Below, one piece after another: positions 1-10,045 of a DNA stretch of 64,000 nucleotides. The DNA is taken from assembly GCA_015183035.1 (NCBI GenBank), contig JACZZP010000024.1:62001-126000 (forward strand), written 5' to 3'. A model generated the notes under the pieces. It did not search any database. It worked only from the letters and a program-made list of their open reading frames with translations, and was not told where the DNA came from. Position 1 is the stretch's first letter, and every line of letters starts with the position of its first letter. The position numbers and the translations under genes were made by a program. Origin of the DNA: Meloidogyne chitwoodi (Eukaryota; Nematoda; Chromadorea; Rhabditida; Meloidogynidae).

Positions 1-808
1 TATAAATTCAAAATTTGGCTTTTATAAATAAATATTTAATGATGTAATAAAAAAAATAAATTACATTAATACAATAATGTTGGGCATTTTAAAATTATTT
101 CTTAAAAATTATTAGACGAGATGAGCAATTTTTCTATTAAATTACATTTTAATTAATTAATTAACTACTGTAATTATTTTACTATATTTTAATGCACTTT
201 TATTAATTTAGAAATTGGCAATTAATTTTTAAAAAATAATTAAATATTTTAAATTTGTCTGAACTAGATTAACATTTCATTTATTCGCAAAATATAAGAT
301 TTATTAAAACTTTAGAAAATGAAAAAATTAATTAAATAATAAAATAGGTACTTATATTTGCGAATAAAGAGGGTGTTTATCTAAAGTAAACATTTCTTAG
401 AAATTTCTTCCAAAAATATAAATAATTTTTTATCTGAAAATATTAATCTTGAGTAAATTAAGTTAACAAAAGAATATTTTTATTTTACAAAATTTCCATA
501 TTATTGGTTTCCACGTAATACTTTAATATATAAATAGTTATTCACGTATTAACTAACTAATAAAAACTTAGAATTTATCTATGACTAAATACAAAAAGAA
601 ATTAATGTCAGTTGAAAGTTCAAGTTGCTCTCAAATAATAATAAAATAAAAAAGTATATAATATTTTAATTAGATAATTATATATATTTTAATTTTATTT
701 TCTATTTTTGAACGGAAGTGGAGGTTTTTATACGGATTATATTATTTTGTAAGCCTTGTTTTAACAAAGCTAAAAAACTCTATAAAATTAAAAGAATATA
801 TTATTTAG
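1..808. other. AT-rich region, no gene recognised; diverged hairpin MITE
   Basis: No coding region is recognised. At about 255-380 an imperfect inverted repeat pairs TTTATTCGCAAAATATAAG with CTTATATTTGCGAATAAA, and its outer end (GAGGGTGTTTATCTA) resembles the ends of the clearer hairpin element at about 3710-3795. It is probably an older copy of the same MITE family. Confidence 0.4.
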
Positions 809-1012
809 GTAATAGACCTTTGGACATACTCTTGGGATAGAAATTTATTCCCAGATTGTTTATCTAGATTTTACAAACAATTAAAAGATGAAGAAAATGA
901 AAAAACAACAAAATTAAAAACAATAAAAGAATATTCACAACAACAAACAAAACAATTAAATGATAATATTTCAATAAATAAAACATTTAAAAATAAAAAG
1001 AACAAAAAATAA
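809..1012 (+). CDS. Probable terminal exon of an unidentified host gene
   Basis: A 3' splice site (ATTTAG) is followed by 67 open codons that do not look random for this AT-rich DNA. They start VIDLWTYSWDRNLFPDCL, continue with a charged helix rich in Lys, Glu and Gln, and end in a Lys/Asn tail before TAA. A second open stretch follows from about 1030 to 1126 (it includes a run of Ser), so the exon may continue after a one-base shift. No upstream exon was found and the family is not recognised. The tail looks disordered. It may be the end of a gene starting outside the window, or a gene fragment. Confidence 0.35.
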   Translation, partial: VIDLWTYSWDRNLFPDCLSRFYKQLKDEENEKTTKLKTIKEYSQQQTKQLNDNISINKTFKNKKNKK

Positions 1013-1126
1013 TTTGTAAACAATTTAGAGGATCAAATGAAACATTGTTACCTAAATGTTCTTCTTCTTCTGTTGAAAATAATAATGAAAAATTAATTTT
1101 TAAAGAAAATAATGATAATAAAAAAT

Positions 1127-2427
1127 GAAAAAGAATCCACAATTTAAATTTATAAATTATTTTGAAAGGAAAAAAATAACTTTAACTTCTAAACAATATT
1201 TTAACCAAAAAAAGTATATATTAATTCAATTAATTAATTATATTTATTTTTTATATATTAGTGTATAACAAAACAAAAAGTACGAGGTTTATGTAAATTT
1301 TTGGGAGCTTAGTTTTGCCTAAGCTAAAAAACACTCTTAGAGAATTTAAAAAATAAAAAAGTGAATTCATGTTGTAGTGAAGGAATAGTTTTATTTATTT
1401 AGGGTAAGCCTGATTTTTGTTGATTCTCTATTTGGAGGTTTATGTCCAATAAAGTATTTGTTATTTTGATGAAAATGAGATAAATTAAATAAAAATAAAT
1501 CTAAAATTATTAGAAAAATAGTAAAGAAAATTAGCTTTATTGACATAAATAAATAAAGGAAATTACTCATGTCTACTAATTATTTTATTTATTATATCTA
1601 TTAGGGATTTTTATACAAATTTATCAATACACAACATTTAAATGAAAAGTATAAATTATTTCAATTAGATAATTACATATATATGTATATATTTTTTATC
1701 AATGTGATTCTTAATTAAAAAAAAATCGAAATTTTTTGGATGCTTATATATCATAAGCTAAAACTTTTATTAGAAATAAAAAATAAGAGCTTTATTATAA
1801 AATCTCTAGATTTAATTAAAAATTTATTAGAGTTCAATAAAATATCAGGAGTTTATTTATAATCAGAATTTTACAAAATTTTGCGATTTTAATTTATTAA
1901 TTAAGCGTGATTATTGTCCCACTTTTTTAAGCGGTCCGACTTGAGCTTGTATTGAAATTTTAAAATTTAAATATCGCTGAACTCCCTTTTCTTAATTCTA
2001 TTAAATTTATTTTTAATTTTTTTAATTTTCTAAAATATAATTTTATATCAAAAATAAAATAATAATACAACAAATTAAGGTAGTCTCTCATATCAAAAAT
2101 AATAATTTTGAAAAATTAAAAAAAAAAATAAAATAAATTGCTAAAAGGTCTAAATATAAAATTAAAAAAATAATTAATATATTTTGTCAAAATGTCCTTT
2201 CTTTTTTGTCATCAATTTTTAATTTAATTAATTGTTCCATTATTCGTTAAGGCTTCCTCTTTTACGCAATTCTCCATTGCTTAAAATAGCGGTTCATTCT
2301 AAAAAATTACAATATTTTTATTTTAATTATTTTTAAATTTATTTAACCAATCCTTAGTTAATGACTTGATTTTTATTATCTATTTATTTATTTATAATTT
2401 ATTTTTAAATAAATTAACCTACAGAAT
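1127..2427. other. AT-rich intergenic DNA
   Basis: No gene is seen. Short dispersed repeats recur here: a segment with inverted AAGC/GCTT arms and a GGTTTATGTAAATTTTTGGG-like lead at about 1290-1330 resembles one at about 720-785 and, more weakly, one at about 1735-1770. Confidence 0.4.
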
Positions 2428-3039
2428 TTAATTTTTGATTATCTTGCTTATTAATTCCATTATTTGTTTTTTCAGTTTATATTTAGCTTTTCCACCTTTC
2501 AGAACATAAGCATGAAGGAAGAAATTAATAAATAGAATTAAATAACTAACTTTAAAAAATAAATAAAAATTAAATTTTAAAATTAATTTTATTTTTACAT
2601 ACCATCCATACCCACAGCAAAAGCATAAACTTTACTTTCTAAATCGCATTTTACCTGAAATATAATTTTTAAAAATTTTTTTATTGATACTTATTTATCC
2701 GCAATAGAGTCTCGGATTTATTTAAGAATCTCAGTTGATTTTATTCTTCTGAGACTCAAAGGGGGTATAGGCATACTTATGGTATTTTATTTATTTATTT
2801 AAAAAACTAACATTCTCAACAAAAGTTAGCCAGCCAAGATGTACAAGAATAACAACAGATATTATAAATTGCCATATTTGTATTGTTGTAACAAATTTAG
2901 CAACTGGGCCAGGCACTTTATTTTCATCGAACGCAAAAATAATACTAAAAATGATTATTATTTTTTAAATTCTTTATTGTATAATATTTATTTTAGATTC
3001 AGAATAGACAAGAATTGTCAAGCTGAAAATTTTTTTTCG

Positions 3040-3200
3040 TGGAATTACTGAGAGCAGCCTCGGTAATCACTTAAAATGAGCTTACTCCCCCCTATGTTTT
3101 TTCACTTTACAGAGACCTGTATCTTTGAGTAAAGGAAACTCTATGAATTCTTCCTTACTAAATCTACTCAGTTTTTTAAGAGCTTTCGAATGATAACTCA
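3040..3200. repeat. Diverged partial copy of the foldback element at 44.1-44.8 kb
   Basis: A GGTAATCAC...GAGCTT...CCCCCCTATG...CAG...AGCTTTCGAATGATA order of short matches aligns with 44570-44705. The copy lies in an intron of the ELO gene. It has only one arm, so it is a truncated relic. Confidence 0.5.
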
Positions 3201-3707
3201 TTTGTAAATAAATAACCAAAAAATAAAATATATATTATCTGACAGGAAATTCTTAACCGAATACATATATGAATGTACCAAATAATTTAAATAAATACCC
3301 CAACGATTAAAAGCAGGTGTAATTGGATAAGAATAAAAAGCATAAAGCATTGTCTAAAATTTAAAAAATTAAAAAAAAAAATTTTTTTAATTTTACAAGA
3401 ATATGATGGTACCAATGTAAGAAAAGTAGTGGTCGTTTCCTCAATACCTATATAAAAAATTTAAAAATAATTTATTAAAAGATTATATTCTATTATTTAG
3501 ATAAAATCTGCAAAATTTTGTCTGTAATTTTTAAAATAAAAAATAAATAATTAAAAAAAAATTTAAAAATGTAAAATACCAAAAAGACAGTGTCCACCAA
3601 TTCAAACATTTTGCTAACAATAAACAGCCAAACCCAATATCCATTATTTCCAAAGTATAATTGTGTACATTACAATAAGAACCTTTTTTATAAAAAATAT
3701 TTTTTTA

Positions 3708-3798
3708 AAATTAGACACCCCATTTATTCGCAGGAAAATATTTTACAAAAACTATTAAAGAAAAAATATTTTCTTGCGAATAAATGGGGTGTCTAATT
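3708..3798. mobile_element. Hairpin MITE with TTAGACACCCC ends
   Basis: Near-perfect inverted arms (TTAGACACCCCATTTATTCG against CGAATAAATGGGGTGTCTAA) enclose a short loop containing AAAATATTTT. The TA at each outer edge could be a TA target duplication, as in Tc1/mariner-like elements. It has no coding capacity and sits in an ELO intron. Confidence 0.7.
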
Positions 3799-4459
3799 TA
3801 AAAAAAATAAAAAAACTTTGTAGTCCATGTTCAAAAATTGTTCCAAAAAATTCAAAACTTAAAATTAAAGCTCCAAGCGTTGAGAAAATAGCAAGAAAAC
3901 AAATTCCAGACATTAAGAGGAACAAATAAAGAAAAAGGTTCTCTATTGCGCATAAAATGCCTTGTTCCAAAAACAACAAATACGTAGAGAAATGATAACT
4001 TAAAAATAATAATATTTTTATTAAAAAATAAAAAATATAGATTTTTTAAATTATAAAGGTTCGAGGATATATTGATGATTTGTATTAATTTTAAAAATTA
4101 AAATAGCTAGGTTATATATTATTATTTTAGGCGACAAAATCGCAGTTTTGCTGGACCTTGTTTGCAGATTATTATTTTTTAAATGAGGAATCGACAGCAG
4201 GACAATTATCGCAAATCCAAAAAATAGGGTAATTAATGGGAGAATTACAAAAAATTAAATTAAATAATATTTTAAATAAATTTATTAACCTGTATTGTCA
4301 AAGGATAACGATCATCTACCCAACTTTTAGCTTCTTTTTCAGGAAATTTAGTACAAGTTAAAAGTTCAAAAAATTTTAAAGTGTCAAATCACGTTTAGTA
4401 GTTACATTTTGCCATAAAGAAGTAGAAATATTTGGAAGAGATTCAGTTGTTTCGAGCAT

Positions 4460-5142
4460 TTATTTTTATAAAAATTAAATAAATTTTTTCTCTTAAATTA
4501 ATTAAGAAATAATTAGTTAATTTAATAATTTCAAAAATAATTAGAAAATCTTCTGATATTTTAAAAAAATATATTTAAATAAATTTATTATTTTTACGTT
4601 TTTTATAAAAAGGAAAGAGTAAATGAACTGACTAAAATAAAATTAAAATAAATAAATAGAAAAGAGTTAATATTAATAACTACCTACTTACCTTTATATC
4701 ACCCCACCAACTATTAAAAAGGAAAATATGTTAACATTGCAATATTTTTACTGGTAATGTAATCTTTGTACTTTTTTTTTCTCACTCCATCTAACAATGG
4801 CTACATAAAATAATAAATAAATAAAATTGACAATATCAGTCAAAATTTATAAATATTTTTAAAGTAAAGGTCGTTTCAGAGTGGTCGATTCAGATTTAAA
4901 CCTTTTTAAATTTTGTACTCTGAAACGTCCTCTTTGGCTGTACTCTGGGTACTTGTACCCCTATTGCCCCACATCCTTTTTCAATGCCGCTCCTTTTTCT
5001 TCTGCGCCGAAAAAATTTTTTAGACTGCCGTGATTGAATAATGCCCCAAGAAAACTTTGATGTATAAAGGTGTGTGTATTTATAAATTAATAAAAAATAA
5101 ATAAAACAACAGAAATTAAAAAGGAGGCATAAATGTGTTAAT
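4460..5142. other. Intergenic DNA left of the Polinton; small inverted repeat
   Basis: No gene is seen. At about 4867-4932, AGGTCGTTTCAGAGT pairs with ACTCTGAAACGTCCT around a 35-base loop, so this is a MITE remnant. The last 6 bases before the element are GTTAAT. Confidence 0.45.
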
Positions 5143-5267
5143 AGTAGTTAGCCCTAAGGAGAAATTCCCTTTTTTACCGCACTTTCCTGTGGGTATTGAA
5201 GGACACGCCCATATATTTTGTAGAAGAATTATTTTGATATTTGTCGACAACCTAAGGGTTTGGGATG
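5143..5267 (+). repeat. Left terminal inverted repeat of the Polinton
   Basis: This begins AGTAGTTAGCCCTAAGGAG and matches the reverse complement of 27580-27705 with about six substitutions and a one-base difference in a T run. It includes a CACGCCCATATATTTTG segment, which read outward is a GGGCGTG box beside a TATA-like stretch, like the promoters inside the element. Confidence 0.9.
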
Positions 5268-5492
5268 TTTCAACCTTTACATTTCATGTTTTTCTTTTTA
5301 TGTTTGCTGACATCCTAGAGGCTCCGCCCTTTTTTAAAAATAATTTATTTTTTATTTTAAAAAAAAAGTAAATTTTTTAAAAAATAAAAGGTGTGAATTT
5401 TTAAAAATTGTTTTTTTTAACTATACTAAAAAAAACAATAAAAAATATTAGTATATAAGTAAAAAAAAAAAGAAGTTAATATTAAATTAAAA
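5268..5492 (+). promoter_or_regulatory. Leader and TATA-type promoter of the first element gene
   Basis: Non-coding AT-rich DNA with a CTCCGCCC box near 5320 and a GTATATAAG TATA-like box at about 5451-5459, some 35 bases before the first start codon. The promoter role is inferred from spacing and from similar boxes before other genes of the element. Confidence 0.4.
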
Positions 5493-5678
5493 ATGCATTT
5501 AATAATAATTTTAATTTCGTTTTTATTTTATAATGTTTATTCTAATATTTTTAATAATTCTGAGAGAGATCATTTAGATGATAAACCTTGGAAGAGAGAA
5601 GAAGCTAAAATAACAATGTTTAGAAGAATACCTCAAAAAGGAGGTGCTAATACAAATAATTCAAACGGTTTTTTTTAA
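5493..5678 (+). CDS. Small secreted or membrane protein of the Polinton (61 aa)
   Basis: The first gene inside the left repeat. Residues 1-17 are strongly hydrophobic and end in a plausible signal-peptidase region (LLFYNVYSN-like), followed by a charged, Arg/Lys-rich segment and a Gly/Asn tail. It has no known family. The start is the first ATG after a TATA-like box. The next gene starts 17 bases after the stop, so the two may be read from one transcript or the stop may be bypassed by splicing. The function is unknown; it may be a membrane-associated virion or exit factor, which is only a guess. Confidence 0.5.
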   Translation: MHLIIILISFLFYNVYSNIFNNSERDHLDDKPWKREEAKITMFRRIPQKGGANTNNSNGFF

Positions 5679-5695
5679 TTAAACATATAGACAAA

Positions 5696-6004
5696 ATGTT
5701 GGATGAAAAAAGATTAGACTTAATTAATAAACAAATACCAAGAGTATATGTTAGACCATATAATCCTGATTTTAAAGAAATAGAAACAATCCGTAAACAA
5801 TTTTCAAAATGGATTGTGACACCTTCACCAAATACTATTAAAAAATTACATATGTGGAGATCAAGTGATATACCTATTACAAAACAGAAATCAATTACTT
5901 TAGCAACTACAACTGTTTCTTCAAAAGGAAATGGTTTAAGTTTGGGTTTTATAAATAAATTTTTCTCATCTATTGGAAACTTCTTTAATTCATTATTTAA
6001 ATAA
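5696..6004 (+). CDS. Polinton protein with amphipathic C-terminus (102 aa)
   Basis: The protein has a basic, Pro-containing N-terminal half and a distinctive tail (about residues 80-102). In the tail Phe and Leu alternate with Gly, Ser and Asn (LGFINKFFSSIGNFF), giving an amphipathic, membrane-seeking helix. No family is recognised. It lies directly downstream of the signal-peptide protein and upstream of the next GGGCGTGG/TATA promoter. A membrane-active role would fit the tail but is inference. Confidence 0.5.
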   Translation: MLDEKRLDLINKQIPRVYVRPYNPDFKEIETIRKQFSKWIVTPSPNTIKKLHMWRSSDIPITKQKSITLATTTVSSKGNGLSLGFINKFFSSIGNFFNSLFK

Positions 6005-6008
6005 AAGT

Positions 6009-6036
6009 GGGCGTGGCTTAATTTGTTGTATAAAAG
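6009..6036 (+). promoter_or_regulatory. GGGCGTGG box and TATAAAAG box
   Basis: GGGCGTGG at 6009-6016 and TATAAAAG at 6029-6036 precede the ATG at 6094 by about 58 bases. It is the clearest example of a box pair that recurs before other genes of the element. Confidence 0.55.
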
Positions 6037-6093
6037 CAGATCATCAAAATTTTGAAAATCATTCATCTGTTTATTTTTAAAATTTTTGTTGCA

Positions 6094-6744
6094 ATGGCTC
6101 TTAATACAAATAACAAAAAACTTCTTACTCGACAAATTTTACCTGAAGTAGAAATAAATATTAATTTAAATGGTATAACTATTTCAAGTGACCGTTTAAA
6201 TCCTTCACGTTTTGTTTCTTTTGAACAAGGAGGCAAATGTCGTGAATGTAAAAGTACAGAAGTTGAAGTTGATTATGTAATAACAAAAGATGGAATTACA
6301 ATTTATTGTACTCGTATCTCTGGAACACGTTTTGTACCTTTTGACCAAACTTATGATTTACCAGGAATTTGTTTCTTTCGGGTACATATTTAAAAAAGTT
6401 TAAAAAAATAATATTTTAAATTTAAGATTAAAAATAAAGGACGTGTTTTTAATATTCCACATAGCTCTGTACCAGTATCAACTCCCCAACCTTTGCCTCC
6501 AAAACAACAAGTTCAAAATAAACAAGAAAAACTAAAACAATTAAAACAACCTGCTAACCAACAAAAATCTACAAAAAATGATGATAATAAAGAAAATGAA
6601 ATATTAAATGAATTTTTTGATAATTTAAATGTTGCTACAACAGGAATTCATCAAACTGAACAATTAAAAAATTTAAAAAATCAAGCAGCAAAAGAACAAG
6701 AAGAAATGACAGCTATTGAATCATTATATAATATACCTCATTGA
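6094..6744 (+). CDS. Spliced Polinton protein with internal duplication and CxxC (about 201 aa)
   Basis: Exon 1 is 6094-6381, the intron is 6382-6426 (45 nt, GT...AAG), and exon 2 is 6427-6744. The N-terminal half holds two similar units, GITISSDRLNPSRFVSFEQ and GITIYCTRISGTRFVPFDQ, separated by a KCRECKS segment, so a short domain has been duplicated. The C-terminal half is low complexity, rich in Gln, Lys, Asn and Pro, and ends in a short helix. I chose the ATG at 6094 because the upstream in-frame codon is TTG. No family is recognised. It sits between the small membrane proteins and the ATPase. Confidence 0.55.
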
Positions 6745-6792
6745 TTTTTTCGTATTTAAACTTTCATTATTATTTTTTCTCTTATTTTAAAA

Positions 6793-7452
6793 ATGGAATC
6801 ATTAATATTCAAAGATAAAGATTTAAAATTCAAACTTCCTTTTGGTATGATTATTTCTGGACCTAGTTCCAGTGGTAAAAGTACATTTTTATTAAAATTT
6901 ATTTCTGAAGCAACAGACTTAATTGACCCTAAACCTAAAAGTATTCTTTATTGTTTTGGTGAGATGAGTAATATTGTACCTATTCTTCAAAAATCTGGAA
7001 TTAGTGTTTTTTCGGGTGTTCCTCCTGAAGATTATATTAAGAAATATCAAAAACCTTTACTTTTAATTTTTGACGACTTGCTTCTTTCAATTGATGAAAA
7101 ATATTTGTCAGAATTATTTACAAAAAAATCTCATCATCAAAATTTTGCTATAGTTTTTGTAACACAAAATTTATTTGAACGTAAAATAAAAGTTGCTAGA
7201 CAAAATGCTCAATATATTATAATAATGCGTTCTCCAAACTCTGTTTTAGCTGTACGAAACATTGGAGTACAATTATTTCCAAGAAAACTTGATTATTTCA
7301 TTGATGCGTATAGACAAGCAACAAATAAACCTTATGGTTATTTGGTTATTGATATGCATGCTTCATCAGATCCTGAGTTACGTCTTCGTACAAGTATATT
7401 TAAAGACGACGAAGAAAAAATAATTTTTATTCCAAAAAACGGTCAAGTATAA
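6793..7452 (+). CDS. DNA-packaging ATPase, FtsK/HerA (A32-like) superfamily
   Basis: This is a 219-aa P-loop ATPase of the kind Polintons and large DNA viruses use to pump the genome into the capsid. Walker A is GPSSSGKST (residues 23-31). Walker B is LLLIFDDLLL (89-98). A conserved strand ending in VFVTQN follows after residue 120 and would supply the sensor residue. The length fits the compact ATPases of the group. The start follows a 48-base AT-rich spacer, and the next gene begins 6 bases after the stop. The reading frame is intact. Confidence 0.92.
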   Translation: MESLIFKDKDLKFKLPFGMIISGPSSSGKSTFLLKFISEATDLIDPKPKSILYCFGEMSNIVPILQKSGISVFSGVPPEDYIKKYQKPLLLIFDDLLLSIDEKYLSELFTKKSHHQNFAIVFVTQNLFERKIKVARQNAQYIIIMRSPNSVLAVRNIGVQLFPRKLDYFIDAYRQATNKPYGYLVIDMHASSDPELRLRTSIFKDDEEKIIFIPKNGQV

Positions 7453-7458
7453 AAAAAT

Positions 7459-7815
7459 ATGGTTAGTCAACTTGTTCAAGATAACAAACAATTTTTAAAT
7501 GTTCTAGCTCGAACAAAATCTCAACAGAAAATACGTCGTTTATTAAGACTTGCAAATACAAATCAATTATTATCTCTATCAGAAATTTGTTTAAATATTT
7601 TAAAATCACGTTTTAATCTCACAAATGCCCAAAAGAAACGATTAATCCCTCATGCAGATTTCTTACGGCAAATGAGTCGTATAAGAAGTGAACGAGGAGC
7701 AAGAAAAATTTTAGATCAAAAAGGTGAAGGTATAGGCATGTTTGCTGCTCTCTTAACACCTGTTCTTTTAGATTTGGCAAAATCACTTGGAAATTCTATA
7801 AAAAGCAACGAATAA
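7459..7815 (+). CDS. Small basic Polinton protein (118 aa)
   Basis: A helical, Arg/Lys-rich protein with the sequence style of a small protein found next to the ATPase in many Polintons and adintoviruses: FLNVLARTKSQQKIRRLL near the start, then a LLSLSEICLNIL helix, then a basic RIRSERGARKIL stretch. It ends in a glycine turn and a hydrophobic helix (MFAALLTPVLLDLAKSL). The role is not established; a DNA-condensing core or capsid-associated role has been suggested for comparable proteins. It is placed 6 bases after the ATPase and 19 before the next gene. Confidence 0.6.
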   Translation: MVSQLVQDNKQFLNVLARTKSQQKIRRLLRLANTNQLLSLSEICLNILKSRFNLTNAQKKRLIPHADFLRQMSRIRSERGARKILDQKGEGIGMFAALLTPVLLDLAKSLGNSIKSNE

Positions 7816-7834
7816 TTTATTAAATTTAAAAAAA

Positions 7835-8905
7835 ATGGCAAACAAATTTATTTTAGTTCCTGAAGAAATTTATAAAGGTTTAACTACCTATGATACAGGA
7901 GATCCAAATATTGACTCAATTAAAAAAGATTTAGAAAAAATAATAAAGAAAAAAGATACTCCAAATGTTAAAAATATACGATATAACCAGGAACTGAGAC
8001 GGTATTTGCAAATGAGAAATGAACAACAGAATAGACCAGTCAAAGTTGAAATGGTAGCTAATCCTCAAGGAGCAATTATGAGTACAAGACCTTCTACAAA
8101 TATAACTGAAGATGATGACGATGAATTATTAACAACTGACGATATTTCTCTTCCTTCATATCCAAGTCAACCTAAAGATATAGAACCTTTCATTAATTTT
8201 AAAACTCCAAAACGACCTCCTCCACCTTCTATACCTTCAATATCTTCATCTTCATCTTTCAAGAAACGTTATAAAAAAATTAAAAAAAGCTCTCCACCAC
8301 CACATCCTCCTCCTCAACTTCAACCATCTTCTTCAAATATTAAAATATCAAAGAAAAATAAAACTAAGAAAAAAACTAATGCAATTATTGAAAATATACC
8401 TTTAACATCTGTTGCTGTTAAGAGAGAACTAAATACTGAAGAAGATGATGATGATGATGAATTTACAAAAATAAAACGAAAGAAAAATAATAATAAGCAA
8501 GAAATAAAAGAAAAAGAAAAAATACAAAAAAGACAAAAGTTTTTGGAAAGACGAAGAAAAAGACAAAAATTTAAAATTCCACTTGATCCTTATGATATTC
8601 AACAATTACGAACAAATGAAGAAAAAACAAAAAAGAGATCTAGAAAAATTATTAAAGAAGGAAGGTCTCCCTCTCCACCTATACCACGTCAAAAATTTAA
8701 ACGGAAATTTGAAGGTTCTTTTGGAAAAGTTGGAAAAAAATATAGAAAAGTTTCAAAGAAACAATCTGAAATAGCTTCAAAATTATGGATAAAAAGATTA
8801 AAGAGTAAAAATATAGAATTTCATCCTTATAAAACTAAAAAGAAATGGGCAACTAAAAAACCAACACAAAAAGATATAACAGGTTTTAAACCTTCTCTTT
8901 GGTAG
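7835..8905 (+). CDS. Lys/Pro-rich Polinton protein with conserved N-terminus (356 aa)
   Basis: The first 80 residues form a compact region (ILVPEEIYKGL, then NVKNIRYNQELRRYLQMR) of a type seen in other Polintons before the integrase. Then come an acidic patch (residues about 90-105), a Pro/Ser-rich linker (about 120-165), long Lys/Arg-rich tracts with a second acidic run, and a C-terminal motif NIEFHPYKTKKKW. The basic tracts contain likely nuclear-localisation signals. The function is unknown; nucleic-acid binding is inferred from charge. It lies 12 bases before the integrase. Confidence 0.5.
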   Translation: MANKFILVPEEIYKGLTTYDTGDPNIDSIKKDLEKIIKKKDTPNVKNIRYNQELRRYLQMRNEQQNRPVKVEMVANPQGAIMSTRPSTNITEDDDDELLTTDDISLPSYPSQPKDIEPFINFKTPKRPPPPSIPSISSSSSFKKRYKKIKKSSPPPHPPPQLQPSSSNIKISKKNKTKKKTNAIIENIPLTSVAVKRELNTEEDDDDDEFTKIKRKKNNNKQEIKEKEKIQKRQKFLERRRKRQKFKIPLDPYDIQQLRTNEEKTKKRSRKIIKEGRSPSPPIPRQKFKRKFEGSFGKVGKKYRKVSKKQSEIASKLWIKRLKSKNIEFHPYKTKKKWATKKPTQKDITGFKPSLW

Positions 8906-8917
8906 TAGAAAAAAATA

Positions 8918-10003
8918 ATGGCAGATTATACAAAATTTCTTGAAGATCTATACAATAATCCGGAGTCTCCTGCAGCTTTCTCAGGTATTGATCGACTTTG
9001 GTATGAAGCGCGCAAGACTCTCAAACATATTCCTAGGTCAGCTGTTCAACATTATTTAGAAGGGCATAGAACTTATACTCTTATGCGTCCTAAACGAATT
9101 CATTTTAAAAGATCTAAAACTGTGGCAGCAGGTTTTATGACAGATGTTCAAGTTGATTTGGCAGATTTCCAACAATTAGCAAGACATAATAAAGGAAATC
9201 GATATTTATTATTAGGAATTGATGTTCTTTCTAAACGAGTTTTTGGAGTTCCTGTAAAATCAAAAAAGACAGATGATATGCTTGACGGTTTTAAACAGTT
9301 ATTTACTCAAATGCCTATGAAACCTCAAAGAATTTTCTCAGATAAAGGAACGGAATTTAAAAATAAACAAATGAAAGATTTTTTTGAAAAAGAAGGGATA
9401 GAAAAACATGAAGCTACACATTCTATTGTTAAAGCATCAGTTGCTGAGAGAGCAATTCGTAATGTTAAACAACGTCTTTATAGAAATTTTGCTCAAAAAA
9501 ATACTTTAAACTGGATAGAAATTATTAATAAAATACTAACAGGGATAAATAAAGCAAAAAGTAGAATTCATGGAATGCGTCCAATGGATGTTAATTTTAA
9601 TAATGCTCAAAAAGTTTGGAAAAGAATTTATGGAAATATATTTTCTTCAAATAAAAAAATAAAACCAAAATTTAAAAAAGATGATTTTGTTCGAATGAGT
9701 GTAAATAAAGGAACATTTGAAAAAGGGTACAACCCAAATTGGGGAGACGAGATACTTCAAGTAGACAAAATTAAAGAACAACCTTTACCTATTCAATACA
9801 AGGTTAGTGATGATAAAGGTGAAAAATTTAAAGGTTCGTTTTATAATGAAGAATTGACAAAAGTTAGAAAAGATGCAGATACAGAATATAGAATTGAAAA
9901 GGTTATACGAAAACGAAAAAGATCAGATGGAACTTTTGAACTTTTAGTTAAATTTATAGGATACCCAGAACGAGAATGGATACATGAGACACAATTAGTA
10001 TAA
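8918..10003 (+). CDS. int: Polinton integrase, retroviral type (DD35E) with chromodomain-like C-terminus
   Basis: This enzyme joins the 3' ends of the element's DNA to the target. The rve core shows Asp80 (VDLADF), Asp142 (SDKGTEF) and Glu177 (SVAERAIRN); Asp142 and Glu177 are 35 residues apart, as required. The C-terminal 50 residues (about 312-361) read as a chromodomain: YRIEKVIRKRKR, then LLVKFIGYPEREWI, a feature of Polinton integrases that may steer insertion to chromatin. The N-terminal region (1-75) is typical for the family. The frame is intact. It is flanked by a 12-base upstream gap and a 42-base gap before the penton-like gene. Confidence 0.93.
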   Translation: MADYTKFLEDLYNNPESPAAFSGIDRLWYEARKTLKHIPRSAVQHYLEGHRTYTLMRPKRIHFKRSKTVAAGFMTDVQVDLADFQQLARHNKGNRYLLLGIDVLSKRVFGVPVKSKKTDDMLDGFKQLFTQMPMKPQRIFSDKGTEFKNKQMKDFFEKEGIEKHEATHSIVKASVAERAIRNVKQRLYRNFAQKNTLNWIEIINKILTGINKAKSRIHGMRPMDVNFNNAQKVWKRIYGNIFSSNKKIKPKFKKDDFVRMSVNKGTFEKGYNPNWGDEILQVDKIKEQPLPIQYKVSDDKGEKFKGSFYNEELTKVRKDADTEYRIEKVIRKRKRSDGTFELLVKFIGYPEREWIHETQLV

Positions 10004-10045
10004 AAGCATTTCATTATTGTAATTTTTAATTTTAGATAAAAAATA

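Larger units (their letters stand above)
2428..4459 (-). pseudogene. ELO-family very-long-chain fatty acid elongase gene, frameshifted
   Basis: ELO proteins are multi-pass ER membrane enzymes that condense malonyl-CoA with acyl-CoA in fatty acid elongation. Read on the minus strand, exons lie at about 4459-4290, 3996-3815, 3690-3570, 3447-3397, 3353-3258, 2944-2812, 2654-2603 and 2549-2428. Family landmarks appear in order: MRNREPF, an LAIFS stretch, GYWVWLFIVSKMFELVDT, the histidine box LHWYHH (3447-3397), a YSYP.TPAFNRWG stretch, NYLVHSYMYS, and a C-terminal FFLHAYVLKGGKAKYK segment. At least four exons (the first, second, third and sixth listed) need a one-base frame change to read through. 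A hairpin MITE and a diverged foldback element sit in two introns. The order and splice sites are otherwise clean, so this is either a young pseudogene or a real gene with indel errors in the assembly. The assignment to ELO is firm; the substrate is unknown. Confidence 0.8.

Noticed and set aside
4130..4250. Extra ELO exon on the minus strand (text such as LFFGFAIIVLLSIPHL)
   Set aside because: The first and second ELO exons join sensibly without it, and it lacks a good acceptor site.
5135..5371. 78-codon open frame over the left terminal repeat
   Set aside because: It mostly covers the inverted repeat and low-complexity T-rich DNA; the matching frame is not kept at the right repeat.
5647..6135. 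162-codon minus-strand open frame opposite the small left-end genes
   Set aside because: It is a shadow of the two plus-strand genes and the promoter between them, with no start region or family match.
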